Of a DNA stretch of 64,000 bases, positions 16,563 through 25,375 are shown in pieces (positions within the stretch are counted from its first letter, which is position 1; each line of letters begins with the position of its first letter). Source of the DNA: Nitrospira sp. BO4 (GTDB lineage: Bacteria > Nitrospirota > Nitrospiria > Nitrospirales > Nitrospiraceae). Location: contig JAMPUU010000024.1 of the NCBI GenBank assembly GCA_030144965.1, positions 372,001 through 436,000 on the forward strand, given 5' to 3'. Both the position numbers and the translations under genes were made by a program. Below the pieces are notes generated by a model. The model saw only the letters and a list, made by a program, of their open reading frames with translations. It made no database searches and was not told the DNA's origin.

Positions 16563-17123
16563 TCATCGCTGGGTCATGAGGGGAGTCGATTTCCGAGCCT
16601 TTACAAATGTTAAGTCAAGATCGCTGATGCCGGTCTCTTGATGCTTAATGGTATCGGATTCCTGCCTGCCAAATCCTTCCGACCACGCTGCGTTCACAAG
16701 GCGAAGCCTCGATTCGCGAGGAGTCAGGGATTCGTTAAACATCGTGGAATAGGAATCGCGCATGCTCTCCTGAAATTGAGCGTGGCGATCTGAAGGAATT
16801 CCCGCAAGGACCGCGAGAGAAGCGATGTGTTCGCCGGATCCTTGGGCGGTTTCTGCCCGCAAGTGCTCGTATGTATACCCCACAAAGAGCTCAGTTTTCT
16901 CCCTGGCCCGAGTGAAGCGGTTGATCGCGGCGGTTCCCGGAGTCGTGCTCGAGAGGAATTTTTGCGTTGGCTCCAGCAATTCGCCCACGGCTTTCGAGGT
17001 GCCATTCGTGAGCGCCGTTGTCGCATCGAATGGAGCTTTAGTCAGTTCCACCGTGGCATCTGTAATGCAGCCAGAGAATATCAGCGCTCCTAAGATTAGC
17101 CAATATGATTGGAAACCCTTCAT
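16563..17123 (-). CDS. Probable lipoprotein of unknown function
   Basis: 186 residues with AGGAGGG before the ATG. The N-terminus MKGFQSYWLILGALIFSGC is a lipoprotein signal with lipobox FSGC, so Cys19 should be lipidated by Lgt, which is encoded 4 kb away. The mature part starts Thr-rich and then becomes helical (REKTELFVGYTYEHLRAETAQ, SMRDSYSTMFNESL, RLRLVNAAWSEGFG). I do not recognise a domain. It stands alone on the minus strand. Confidence 0.72.
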   Translation of the reverse strand: MKGFQSYWLILGALIFSGCITDATVELTKAPFDATTALTNGTSKAVGELLEPTQKFLSSTTPGTAAINRFTRAREKTELFVGYTYEHLRAETAQGSGEHIASLAVLAGIPSDRHAQFQESMRDSYSTMFNESLTPRESRLRLVNAAWSEGFGRQESDTIKHQETGISDLDLTFVKARKSTPLMTQR

Positions 17124-17364
17124 GATTTACCCTCCTATCAATCGCTTAGTTCTTCTGTCGCAATGACCATCCTCACGATATGTCATCATTCCGTTATCCG
17201 CACCTAGGAATAATCATAGGATGTAGTCGCGTCGACTCAAGCCACAGCCCTTTTCGTGGCCTGTTCCCTACCGGCAACATGCAAAAGATCACGCGGTTGG
17301 GCTACAATGCGACGGACGGATGACCGAGTATCCGTGAAGCGATCCATGATGGGGAGGTGGCCTG

Positions 17365-17970
17365 TTGCGAACACACGTTTCATGTTTTTTGGCTGCTCTT
17401 TTCGTACTCGGACTGGCAATGCCGAGTAAAGCGCTGAGCCAAGAAGCGGTTCTGGATATCCTCCCGCTCCGCCCGTTCAGTTTCGACGTGGGCTTCATCG
17501 ATCAATCTTTTGCGCCCAAGCGCAGACTGATCAACCTTCAAGCCGGAATTACCGCGCTTCGCTACGGCCCCCTGGAAGTGAGAGGCGTCTACCAGTTTTT
17601 CAGTCTCCATACACCTAATTTTATTACCGACCAACATTCCGTGTATGCGAACCCGCGCTGGAATAATTTCATCGACTTGTTGGATTTTCCCAGCGGCAAA
17701 CCGATCAACCGCATCCTGCGACATGTTCTGTTCGGTCCGCTGGAGCACCGGGCGGTACCCTATGTCGGCGCAATCCTGGGGGGTACCTTGCCGGGGCGAG
17801 GTGCACATTCGCCGGGCTATGTGTATGGAGGACAGGTCGGTGTACGATTTCCTGTCGCTCAGGGAATTTCCGTCGATATGGGACTTCAGTACACGCGGTA
17901 TGAGATTGATTTCCAGAACAATACTAACTTGACAAAACAATGGCTCTTCACCATCGGCGTTCGGTTTTAA
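17365..17970 (+). CDS. Outer-membrane beta-barrel-like protein
   Basis: 201 residues. The start is TTG at 17365, supported by GGAGGTGG five bases before it. A signal peptide (FLAALFVLGLAMPSKALS) is followed by alternating strands (INLQAGITALRYGPLEVRGVYQF, VPYVGAILGG, GGQVGVRF, SVDMGLQYTRYEIDF) and the terminal Phe typical of outer membrane barrels (LFTIGVRF). It resembles small acyloxyacyl-hydrolase-like barrels in size, but I see no catalytic His/Ser pair to support that. It is the first of three exported proteins in a row. Confidence 0.72.
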   Translation: MRTHVSCFLAALFVLGLAMPSKALSQEAVLDILPLRPFSFDVGFIDQSFAPKRRLINLQAGITALRYGPLEVRGVYQFFSLHTPNFITDQHSVYANPRWNNFIDLLDFPSGKPINRILRHVLFGPLEHRAVPYVGAILGGTLPGRGAHSPGYVYGGQVGVRFPVAQGISVDMGLQYTRYEIDFQNNTNLTKQWLFTIGVRF

Positions 17971-18021
17971 GCCGATGGTTCGTGATCCTCGTGACATGTC
18001 AAGACATGGAGGAGATGGGTC

Positions 18022-19053
18022 ATGCGCTTCTGCGCCATCAACAGATTTCTTGGTTCGCTTGTCCTGACGGGGCTCAGCATGCTTCTGCAAGGATGCGGTC
18101 TTGTCTATGACGCCGTCGAGCTCATACACCCGTTGACGCGCGATGAATTGTCGTCGATTTGTTCTCGTGCGCGGCTACGTGTCGGCATTTCCATCGAACC
18201 GTTTCGCCCGTTTGTCTTCCCCGCCGTGTATACCGACGAAGGCATTCGTGTCACAGGCCTGGATGTCGAGCTGATTCGAGAAATAGCCGATGCGATTACT
18301 TCGTATTGCGGCGGAGCCACGCCCATCGTACCGATCCTGCACCTCACTCGCTTCCCCGATCTGTTCATCAAAATGAACGAGGGCCAACTGGATTTGTTCG
18401 TCTCGTCCGTCAGTGGAACCGTTCCCGGCGCAAGGCCGCAGGGCTTGTGGTTTTCACCTCCCTATTTTCATGATGACGGTGTCGCAGCCATCATCCAAAA
18501 GCCCGAAATAGCGGAACGCGTGCGGGAACAATTTCGAAAGCAGAACGGAAAGCCGGATACGCTCGCTGCCGTCCAGGAAGGGTTTGCCGGCTTGACTGTC
18601 GCCGTTCAGAAGGGACGATCCTCTCACCAGTATGCCAACGCCAATCTCAAACGGGTTCGCATGGTCGTCTGCGATTCGCTTCCTGCCTCGATCGAAACGA
18701 AGGATCTGAATATCGATGTCATCCTGACCAACCATTCCATCCTCGAATATGTGACGAAACGGGTCTGGCAGGATTGGCGGCTCTTGACACACATCGACGG
18801 GACCCCCTTGGTTCTGACTCATGAGGACCTGTCCATCGTGACAAGCGAGCAGCACAGACAGTTACAATGGCTCTTGAATAATCTGCTGTTTCGTCTGGAA
18901 GAATCAGGTCGGCTGAATCACATGCGCCGGAGATGGGTGGAAGCGGAATACGCGCCTACTCGGCGCGCGACGGCAGAAGGCCTGCCTCTGGAGGTCACGC
19001 AAGTTCCTCAGCACTATGATCAAGGGAAGTGCCTTCCTGCGGGGGGACAATGA
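18022..19053 (+). CDS. Lipoprotein, solute-binding protein family 3-like
   Basis: 343 residues with GGAGGAG before the ATG. Signal with lipobox near residue 25 (SMLLQGCGLVYD). The rest follows the two-lobe family 3 binding-protein layout: LRVGISIEPFRPFVF, GLDVELIREIADAI, DLFVSSVSGTVPGARPQGLWFSPPYF, GLTVAVQKGRSSHQYA, and a C-terminal helix LLFRLEESGRLNHMRRRW. Homologues bind amino acids or act as sensor heads. No permease or ATPase lies nearby, so it may be an orphan or a signalling partner of its neighbours. Confidence 0.8.
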   Translation: MRFCAINRFLGSLVLTGLSMLLQGCGLVYDAVELIHPLTRDELSSICSRARLRVGISIEPFRPFVFPAVYTDEGIRVTGLDVELIREIADAITSYCGGATPIVPILHLTRFPDLFIKMNEGQLDLFVSSVSGTVPGARPQGLWFSPPYFHDDGVAAIIQKPEIAERVREQFRKQNGKPDTLAAVQEGFAGLTVAVQKGRSSHQYANANLKRVRMVVCDSLPASIETKDLNIDVILTNHSILEYVTKRVWQDWRLLTHIDGTPLVLTHEDLSIVTSEQHRQLQWLLNNLLFRLEESGRLNHMRRRWVEAEYAPTRRATAEGLPLEVTQVPQHYDQGKCLPAGGQ

Positions 19054-19069
19054 GACAACGGAGGTGCTT

Positions 19070-19816
19070 ATGATCGTTCTCTCGAAAGCATGTCTCTCTC
19101 TCGGCCTGGTCTTCACGCTCATAGGTTTCCAGAGCGTCTGGGCTCAGACCTCTCAGAGTGAGGTTGAACAGACTGCGGAGCTCCTTGCGACCTTCCTCAA
19201 CGCAGGGCGCGTCGTCGTCGAGCGAAATCAGACGTTGATCAACGATTCGGCGAAAGCCGATAAGGAATTCACTCCTGAGGTCTTTGAACGACTGGTCCTC
19301 GATGAGTTCTTCCAGCAGACACGCATTGATTTGAAACACCCTCCTTCCTCACTCCCTTCCACGACTAAAGATCTGCTGACTATGCTGCTCCTCGCGAGCA
19401 AAGAAGTAGTCGCCGATGCCCAGCTGGTGATCAACCAACGAGGCATCGGGTATAAAAACTTTATCCCGGCTTCATTCGGCAGCCAGGCGGCGCGAAAATT
19501 CTCAAAGCGCTCGAAAGTGACGATCAAACAGACCACGCTCAATCCGAGGAACTTGAAAAATGATCCGGATGAGTATGAGGTAAGAGTGCTGAAGCGGCTT
19601 GCCAGCCAACCGGCCTCGACGACACCGATTGTCGAATGGCTCGACGGTGGGCGGCTCCTTAGAACCATGATGCCGATCTACTATTCGGAGGATTGCCTCA
19701 CGTGCCACGGGAACCCAAAAGGGATCCTTGATATTTCCGGCTATCCGAGAGAGGGCGCGCAAGTAGGGGAACTGGCCGGGGCCATCAGTATTCAGATTTC
19801 CGTGGACCATCGGTAG
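19070..19816 (+). CDS. Periplasmic monohaem protein, Tll0287-like (DUF3365)
   Basis: 248 residues from the ATG at 19070, chosen for the GGAGGTG just upstream and the signal peptide that then starts the product (LSLGLVFTLIGFQSVWAQ). The middle (LLINQ-like helices, VINQRGIGYKNFIPASFG, RNPRN-like NPRNLKNDPDEYEVRVL) and the single c-type haem site CLTCHG near the C-terminus are the hallmarks of the Tll0287-like domain, found in haem-based sensors and free periplasmic proteins. It follows the binding-protein gene by 16 bp and is clearly in its operon. Redox or gas sensing is inference. Confidence 0.8.
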   Translation: MIVLSKACLSLGLVFTLIGFQSVWAQTSQSEVEQTAELLATFLNAGRVVVERNQTLINDSAKADKEFTPEVFERLVLDEFFQQTRIDLKHPPSSLPSTTKDLLTMLLLASKEVVADAQLVINQRGIGYKNFIPASFGSQAARKFSKRSKVTIKQTTLNPRNLKNDPDEYEVRVLKRLASQPASTTPIVEWLDGGRLLRTMMPIYYSEDCLTCHGNPKGILDISGYPREGAQVGELAGAISIQISVDHR

Positions 19817-19866
19817 CAGACAACCCGTGCCGACGGAGGAGAGAGCGACGGGCTGTTCTGCTACCG
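19811..19866. terminator. Long hairpin between convergent genes
   Basis: CGGTAGCAGA at 19811-19820 pairs exactly with TCTGCTACCG at 19857-19866, and the stem continues inward with CAACCCGT against ACGGGCTG with one mismatch. It overlaps the stop of the haem protein and lies 12 bp from the end of the convergent YtxH-like gene, so it probably ends transcription from both sides. No long T-run is present. Confidence 0.6.
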
Positions 19867-19878
19867 ACGATCTTCGGA

Positions 19879-20148
19879 CTAGTTCAAGACCGCAGTGAGT
19901 TGCGGCCGCTCTTCTTCACATTTCTTCTCAGCTGCGGGCTTTCGATCCAACGCTTCCTCGACGCCCGACTTGACCGCCCGGCCCCAACGCGTAGTTTGGA
20001 CCTGCGCCTTACGCGCATAGCGGCTGATGCTTCGACGAGTTTCTGCGCCGGTCTGTGGAGCAAAGAGAAGCCCGAGTCCCGCTCCGATGACCGCCCCACC
20101 GGCAATGAATGCTGCTGCCTTGGCGACCTGATTTCCCTGCTCCGACAT
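19879..20148 (-). CDS. YtxH-like small membrane protein
   Basis: 89 residues from the ATG at 20148, with GGGAGG seven bases upstream; an in-frame start at 20163 is less good. A Gly/Ala-rich membrane segment (AAAFIAGGAVIGAGLGLLFAPQTGAETRR) followed by a basic amphipathic helix is the YtxH domain signature. Such proteins are common stress-related envelope proteins with no defined activity. The tail is charged (EEALDRKPAAEKKCEEE). Confidence 0.78.
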   Translation of the reverse strand: MSEQGNQVAKAAAFIAGGAVIGAGLGLLFAPQTGAETRRSISRYARKAQVQTTRWGRAVKSGVEEALDRKPAAEKKCEEERPQLTAVLN

Positions 20149-20450
20149 GGCAACCTCCCTCATGATAATGGATGGTTGAAGACTGTCCTATATCTCTTCC
20201 TACGACCAATGCCTATCAGCATGCTCTGTGCCAAGATGAAAATATCCGTAGGTAAAGCGATTTCCATGAAAAATCGTGGGTGCGAGCCCACAGCGATTAA
20301 GAGCGCCTAATAAAGGGTCTCTTTTTCTCAACAGGGCATGACACAGTCGTTTCAGAAACCCAACACTTGCACGCCGTACATTCTTGTAAGCTGGCCATGG
20401 AAGCCGATTTACAGGGTCTACATTTAACCTTTTCTAATTTTATCCGTGGC

Positions 20451-20479
20451 TTGCATTGACAGGTGAGCCCCCGTATGAT
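20451..20479 (+). promoter_or_regulatory. Sigma-70-like promoter for lgt
   Basis: TTGCAT at 20451-20456 and TATGAT at 20474-20479 are 17 bp apart, the ideal spacing. It lies about 95 bp before the lgt ATG at the end of a 400-bp gene-free stretch. The rest of that stretch (20149-20450) holds only a small hairpin GTGGG/CCCAC near 20280 and nothing else that I can support. Confidence 0.55.
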
Positions 20480-20574
20480 CCAGCGGAAAGCCTATGCCAT
20501 AGGTCATGAACGTTGCTGAAAATGACGGAAAATTCGCATTCCCACCAAGATAGATCTATCCCGGAAGCCTATTG

Positions 20575-21387
20575 ATGGGTCACCCCGCCGCCATCCCCTA
20601 CCCCGATATCGATCCGGTCATCGTGGCGCTCGGCCCCATTCAGTTGCGCTGGTACGGGCTCATGTACCTGATCGGCCTTGCCGCAGCGTACTTTCTCATT
20701 CAACACAAGGTGGCACGCAAAGAGCTCCCTATCCGGAAGGACCAGATCTACGACATGGTGGTCTATGCAGCCTTCGGGGTTTTTCTCGGCGGACGAATCG
20801 GCTACACACTCTTCTATAATTTTTCGTATTACAGCCAGAACCCTCTGAAACTTCTCGCTGTCTGGGAAGGAGGGATGTCCTTCCACGGCGGACTCCTCGG
20901 CACCATCATCGCGCTGATCTGGTTCAGTAAGCGACAGGGTATCCCGACCTATATCGCCGCTGATCTGGCCGCATCCGTCACGCCGATCGGCTTGGGGTTC
21001 GGCAGGTTGGGGAACTTTATCAACGGCGAACTGTACGGTCGATCAACCGACGTAAGCTGGTGCATGGTCTTCCCGACCGGGGGCCCTGCATGTCGCCACC
21101 CTTCGCAATTGTATGAGGCAACACTGGAAGGTCTCGTGTTGTTCACAACCTTGTGGTGGATCGATCGACGCCCGACTCCGCCTGGGACGATATTTTGGAG
21201 CTTCATCGCCGGCTACGGCCTCAGCCGACTGATCGTCGAACTGTTCCGTGAACCGGATCAACACTTGGGCTTTATCTTGGGACCGATCACCATGGGTCAG
21301 ATTCTTTCCCTACCCATGGTCTTGATTGGGGCAGTCATGCTCGTCTTGGGCTACCAAAAAGCACGGCAGCAGGCAGCTCACTCTTAA
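20575..21387 (+). CDS. lgt: Prolipoprotein diacylglyceryl transferase
   Basis: 270 residues from the ATG at 20575. Integral inner-membrane enzyme that transfers diacylglycerol from phosphatidylglycerol to the lipobox cysteine, the first step of lipoprotein maturation. The family signatures are complete: LRWYGLMYLIG near the N-terminus, EGGMSFHGGLLG with the essential His, and GRLGNFINGELYGR. Seven or so hydrophobic segments are visible. It is transcribed alone, from the promoter at 20451. Lnt and LolD/LolC, later steps of the pathway, are encoded elsewhere in the window. Confidence 0.96.
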   Translation: MGHPAAIPYPDIDPVIVALGPIQLRWYGLMYLIGLAAAYFLIQHKVARKELPIRKDQIYDMVVYAAFGVFLGGRIGYTLFYNFSYYSQNPLKLLAVWEGGMSFHGGLLGTIIALIWFSKRQGIPTYIAADLAASVTPIGLGFGRLGNFINGELYGRSTDVSWCMVFPTGGPACRHPSQLYEATLEGLVLFTTLWWIDRRPTPPGTIFWSFIAGYGLSRLIVELFREPDQHLGFILGPITMGQILSLPMVLIGAVMLVLGYQKARQQAAHS

Positions 21388-21456
21388 GGATTCTGAGCGA
21401 AGAAGATCCTGAATTTACAACTCAGCACATTTCAACTCATCTGTATGGGCTGGTCT

Positions 21457-21626
21457 CAGAGGATGCTGAAAATGTTCACCGTCTCACCCTCCCAACCCCG
21501 ACGCGCCGGGACGCATCTTTCACCGGGGAAGGCCGAAGCGAGCGAAAGGGTGAGGCATACGCGGTTGGTATGTTGAACCCTTGAGCGATGCGAGAACGAC
21601 GCTGGAGAGCTTTTCCAGCATCCTCA
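21457..21626. repeat. Palindromic repeat element, copy 1
   Basis: About 170 bp with imperfect terminal inverted repeats (AGAGGATGCTGAAAA at left, TTTTCCAGCATCCTCAG at right). Its interior shares GAAGCGAGCGAAAGGGTGAGGC and GAGCGATGCGAGAACG-like blocks with the elements at 61174 and 63815. Its right end overlaps the stop codon of the metallopeptidase gene. No coding sequence is inside. It behaves like a small non-autonomous mobile element or REP-type sequence. Confidence 0.7.
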
Positions 21627-22001
21627 GTACGGCATTTCGTCATCATCCAAACCGACATGATGCCCCAGTTCATGGACCACCGTGTCGTAGACTTCCTGCA
21701 CTACGTCCTCCGGGGTTTCACAAAGACGAAGGATCGGTCCGCGATAGATGGAGATCTGCGGCGGTGCTTCACCACCGGGCCTAAAGAATGAATCGGCCGC
21801 CAGCGACTGGCCTTGATAAAGGCCCAGCAAATCGCTCTCGTCGTCCATCTCCAAGTCTCGCAATACGTCTTCCGGCGGCTCCTCTTCGACAACCACGGCG
21901 ATCGACTCCATCAGCTTGGCGTAGGGAGGGGGCAAGTCAGCGATCGCCTGCTGCACCAGCTTTGCAAAGGCATCGGATGAGATATGGTTGCGCCCAGCCA
22001 T
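21624..22001 (-). CDS. Zinc metallopeptidase family protein (zincin-like)
   Basis: 125 residues from the ATG at 22001 (MAGRNHISSDAFAKLV). The C-terminus holds HELGHHVGLDDDEM, an HExxH zinc site with a nearby acidic third ligand, preceded by DVVQEVYDTVV. With LLGLYQGQSLAADSFF and PPQISIYRGPI this matches the small minimal-gluzincin family often called possibl zinc metallo-peptidase; the natural substrate is unknown. It lies 17 bp after addA and is probably co-transcribed with addBA. The stop codon is inside the end of the repeat element. Confidence 0.82.
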   Translation of the reverse strand: MAGRNHISSDAFAKLVQQAIADLPPPYAKLMESIAVVVEEEPPEDVLRDLEMDDESDLLGLYQGQSLAADSFFRPGGEAPPQISIYRGPILRLCETPEDVVQEVYDTVVHELGHHVGLDDDEMPY

Positions 22002-22018
22002 TTCCCGGGATCCTACTT

Positions 22019-25000
22019 CTATAACTCTACTACCGTCGCACACCGCAAAAAAAGACAGTGGAATCGAACCGCTTCGACTCCGAGGCTTTGTCGAACCGCA
22101 ACTTTATATACCTCACTCTGAGGTCGGTACAGCTCTGCGCGACCCGCTGCCTGATCGGGCGATACAGTATCCGTTTTATAGTCGGCGACCCAGAGCTCTC
22201 CATCCAACCGGTAGATGAGGTCTATGATTCCTTCCATGACCTGCCTATCTCCCCACGGTATGACGAACGGGACTTCGCGGCCAAGGATCTGGGCGGAACG
22301 GAGACGTGCATAGGCTTCCGATCGGCCGAACGTCGCAAGGAGATCGTGTACGGACTCGGCGACTGCGCCCGCATAGGACTGGTCGTCTGGTCCAAGAGCC
22401 GCTTGAATGGCAGTGACAACCTGCTCAAGCAACCCGGAGGGGTCCTGTGAGAAATCCCACCGCTCGAGCAGGCGGTGAGCCACCACACCGGCTAACCGCC
22501 CAACCCCCGCATCCGGTCGAACAGAAGTGGTCTCACCTCGGATCAGCGCCACTCGTTTGCCCAATACCGTCGGCGTCAGATGAGAAGGGGTCTCACACGC
22601 CTCTTTCCATCTGACTGTCCTCGCCTTCCACAGTTCGGCAATTTCATGCGGGTCGATCAATGTCCCGCCGCCTGCTTTGCCCAGACGTCGGCGAGGCCGC
22701 TTTCGCTCAGGAGCTGCGACAACCCGGTGGGGGATCGAGCTGCCCCCGATTTTCAATGCCTCAGTCGAGACCGCGCCGATCTCGCCCGTCCCGATATTCT
22801 GCAACAGCTCGAAGACCGTTTCGCCGACCGAACGCGCGGTGATGCCCCCCGACAACAGCAACAACTCTTTGGCTCTCGTCATCCCCACATAGAGCACGCG
22901 CCGCCGTTCCGCCTCCTCTCTCAACCGTAGTTTGTTGTGGACGAGCAGCGCCCCGAGCGACTGATAGCGCTCCAGAGAGAGACCATAGGTTCCGCTCGAC
23001 CAATCATGCGAGACCTGCGGCGTACTCCGCTCCCGACCGCTCCCCTGGTGGAGCCCCGGCAGAACGACGATTGGAAATTCCAACCCCTTGGCCTTATGAA
23101 TCGTCAACACATGCACCGCTTCGAGAGACTCCTCGGCAAGGGGACTCTCCGACTCATCCGGCTGTTCTTCAAGCCGGGCGATCATCAGATCCACAAATCC
23201 GCTCAAGGTCATGTGAGGGCGGTCGGCCAATGCGGCAGCGGTCTGCTTGATCTTCATGAGGTTCGCCACGGCTTGTTCGCCATGGAGCGACGCCGCGGCC
23301 AAATCGAGGACCGGTAATCGGTCAAATATCAGCTCGATGGCCTCGACCAACGGCAGAACCGCAATAGTTCGATGGAGCCAAGCTAGGTGTTCGAAGAGCC
23401 TCCGAACAGCGGAGGCACACCCATGTGGCCACGTTTCAAGACGCACCGCGTGGAGATAATCGAACTGCCCCGCCTGCTTGAGCTCGTAGAGATCCCGATC
23501 GGTCAACCCTCCAAGCGGTGAACGAAGGAGGCCAGCCATGGCGATCTCGTCATGAGGATGATCCAAGACGCGCAACAGATTGACGAAGTCGATCACTTCT
23601 TGGCGGCGATAGAAATGCTTTTCTCCCTCGATGACATAGGGAATGTTGTGCCGTCGCAACGCATCGAGATAGGCATCCGCCTGCGTGAGCTTCCTGAACA
23701 GCAGCGCCACGCAGCCTGGTTTCATCGAAGCGCGGCTCAGGACCTCCTCCGCCAGCCAGCGAACCAGCACTTCGCTCTCGGCTCTTGTCGCTCCCGCCGC
23801 ATCGAATGTCTCGTCTTCACTATCCGGCCTCGTCACGCAGAGGCGAACACCCGGCTCTATCGAAGCCGGGCGCCGTTGGGGGCGAACCTCCAATCGAACA
23901 TTCGCCGGTTGGACCAGTGACCGTCGCTCGAACAGCCGGTCGAAAACCTCGTTCACCGGCTCCAAGACGGCCGCGTCGCTCCTGAAGTTCGTCGTCAACG
24001 TCTGGCTCACTCCACCGTCAGCCGTCACTTTCTCCACAACCAGATCAAAGGCTTCAATGTCGGCGCGTCGAAAGGCATAGATCGATTGTTTGGGGTCTCC
24101 CACAATGAAGAGCTTTCCCGGCTCCAGGACCATCTCCCGCCAGTGCGCCGCCTGGTTCCCCTGCCGCTCTGAGACCGCGAGGATGATCTCGTACTGTACG
24201 GGATCCGTATCCTGGAACTCATCGACCAATACGGCTCGATAATCCCGCTTAATCCGCTCGCGGACGGACGGATGCTCGAAGAGCAAGGCTCGCGCCCGTG
24301 CCAGCAGACCATCAAACGAAATCCAGCCTTGCCGAGCAAAGGCGTCACGAATGTTCCGCACCAGCGGGATGACCAGCTTCAGAAGATTGGTTAAGAATTC
24401 ATGGTCGACCGATAGAAGCTGTTGCGCCGTCTCGATGAGGATGCCTGCCTCTCGGAAATCAGCTTTCTCCCATCCGGCGACGGCATTCCCGAGATCTTTG
24501 TCGAGCCATTCTCGTTCCTCCGTCGTCAGATCTTCCCGGCCGGCCAAGCCTTTTTCTGTCATGAGGTGCATCAATGACACCGTGGCGGCAAGCATGTGCT
24601 CGACTTTACGGCGTTTAGGCCGGTCGTATGCCTTCAAGAGCTGCTCCGCCTGAACATCCATCTGCTGTATCCAGCGTGACATCGCCGGCGGCACTGCCGT
24701 TGATTCGAGTTGATGCTGCAGAGCGTCGAGATCAACCAATTCACTGCACAAGGACCGGGTCAAGGTTCTGACCGCCTCGAGCGTGGTCGATGACAACACG
24801 GATCGCCATACTCGATGGTGTTGCCCAGCGAGGCTCAATTCCTGGTCAAGCCAGCAATCCCACGCGGCCGTAAACTGTTCCTCAAAGCGCAAGCCGTCGT
24901 CCTCCTTGAAATCAGGATCGACCACGCTTTCCAGTGGATGGAGGCGCAACACGTGTGCGGCGAAACTGTGAAGGGTGCCGATCTGGGCCTTCTCGAGATC

Positions 25001-25375
25001 GTTGAGCCCGGCCTGGGCACGCGCGGCAACTGCATCGGCGCTGAGCCCGTATCGCGCTCGCAGAGCATCGAGCGAAACGACCCCTCCGTCAGTCGATCGC
25101 ATCGAACCGGCCTCCGGATGGGCGAGGATAGTAAGCCGTTCCCGTAGCCGCACCTTCATTTCTGTCGCCGCCTTGTTGGTGAACGTCAAGGCGACGATCT
25201 GCGTGATTGGAACCGGAGCCGGTTCCTTCATCAGCAGGTATACGAGACGATTCACGAGCAAGGTCGTCTTGCCGGTTCCCGCTCCGGCTATGACAACGAC
25301 ATTGCGGTCGAAGGTCGTCTCGGCCGACTCCCTGGCCAAGCGATCCGGTATCAGAAAGTCGTTACTCATCGGCAA
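22019..25375 (-). CDS. addA: AddA-type helicase-nuclease subunit
   Basis: 1118 residues. UvrD-like SF1 helicase fused to a RecB-family nuclease, for resection of double-strand breaks. Helicase motifs in order: Walker A AGAGTGKT at 30-37, LTFTNKAATEM, VDEFQDTDPVQ, GDPKQSIYAFRRAD, TTNFRSD, VLTIHKAKGLEFPIVVLPG and RRVLYVGMTRAKELLLL. The nuclease site near residue 1050 reads EGIIDLIYRLDGELWVADYKTD. The length fits AddA. It overlaps the end of addB by 14 bp, so translation is coupled. Confidence 0.9.
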   Translation of the reverse strand: MPMSNDFLIPDRLARESAETTFDRNVVVIAGAGTGKTTLLVNRLVYLLMKEPAPVPITQIVALTFTNKAATEMKVRLRERLTILAHPEAGSMRSTDGGVVSLDALRARYGLSADAVAARAQAGLNDLEKAQIGTLHSFAAHVLRLHPLESVVDPDFKEDDGLRFEEQFTAAWDCWLDQELSLAGQHHRVWRSVLSSTTLEAVRTLTRSLCSELVDLDALQHQLESTAVPPAMSRWIQQMDVQAEQLLKAYDRPKRRKVEHMLAATVSLMHLMTEKGLAGREDLTTEEREWLDKDLGNAVAGWEKADFREAGILIETAQQLLSVDHEFLTNLLKLVIPLVRNIRDAFARQGWISFDGLLARARALLFEHPSVRERIKRDYRAVLVDEFQDTDPVQYEIILAVSERQGNQAAHWREMVLEPGKLFIVGDPKQSIYAFRRADIEAFDLVVEKVTADGGVSQTLTTNFRSDAAVLEPVNEVFDRLFERRSLVQPANVRLEVRPQRRPASIEPGVRLCVTRPDSEDETFDAAGATRAESEVLVRWLAEEVLSRASMKPGCVALLFRKLTQADAYLDALRRHNIPYVIEGEKHFYRRQEVIDFVNLLRVLDHPHDEIAMAGLLRSPLGGLTDRDLYELKQAGQFDYLHAVRLETWPHGCASAVRRLFEHLAWLHRTIAVLPLVEAIELIFDRLPVLDLAAASLHGEQAVANLMKIKQTAAALADRPHMTLSGFVDLMIARLEEQPDESESPLAEESLEAVHVLTIHKAKGLEFPIVVLPGLHQGSGRERSTPQVSHDWSSGTYGLSLERYQSLGALLVHNKLRLREEAERRRVLYVGMTRAKELLLLSGGITARSVGETVFELLQNIGTGEIGAVSTEALKIGGSSIPHRVVAAPERKRPRRRLGKAGGGTLIDPHEIAELWKARTVRWKEACETPSHLTPTVLGKRVALIRGETTSVRPDAGVGRLAGVVAHRLLERWDFSQDPSGLLEQVVTAIQAALGPDDQSYAGAVAESVHDLLATFGRSEAYARLRSAQILGREVPFVIPWGDRQVMEGIIDLIYRLDGELWVADYKTDTVSPDQAAGRAELYRPQSEVYKVAVRQSLGVEAVRFHCLFLRCATVVEL

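Noticed and set aside
20448..20479. TTGACA at 20455-20460 as the -35 of the lgt promoter
   Set aside because: Its spacing to TATGAT is too short; TTGCAT at 20451 gives the proper 17 bp.
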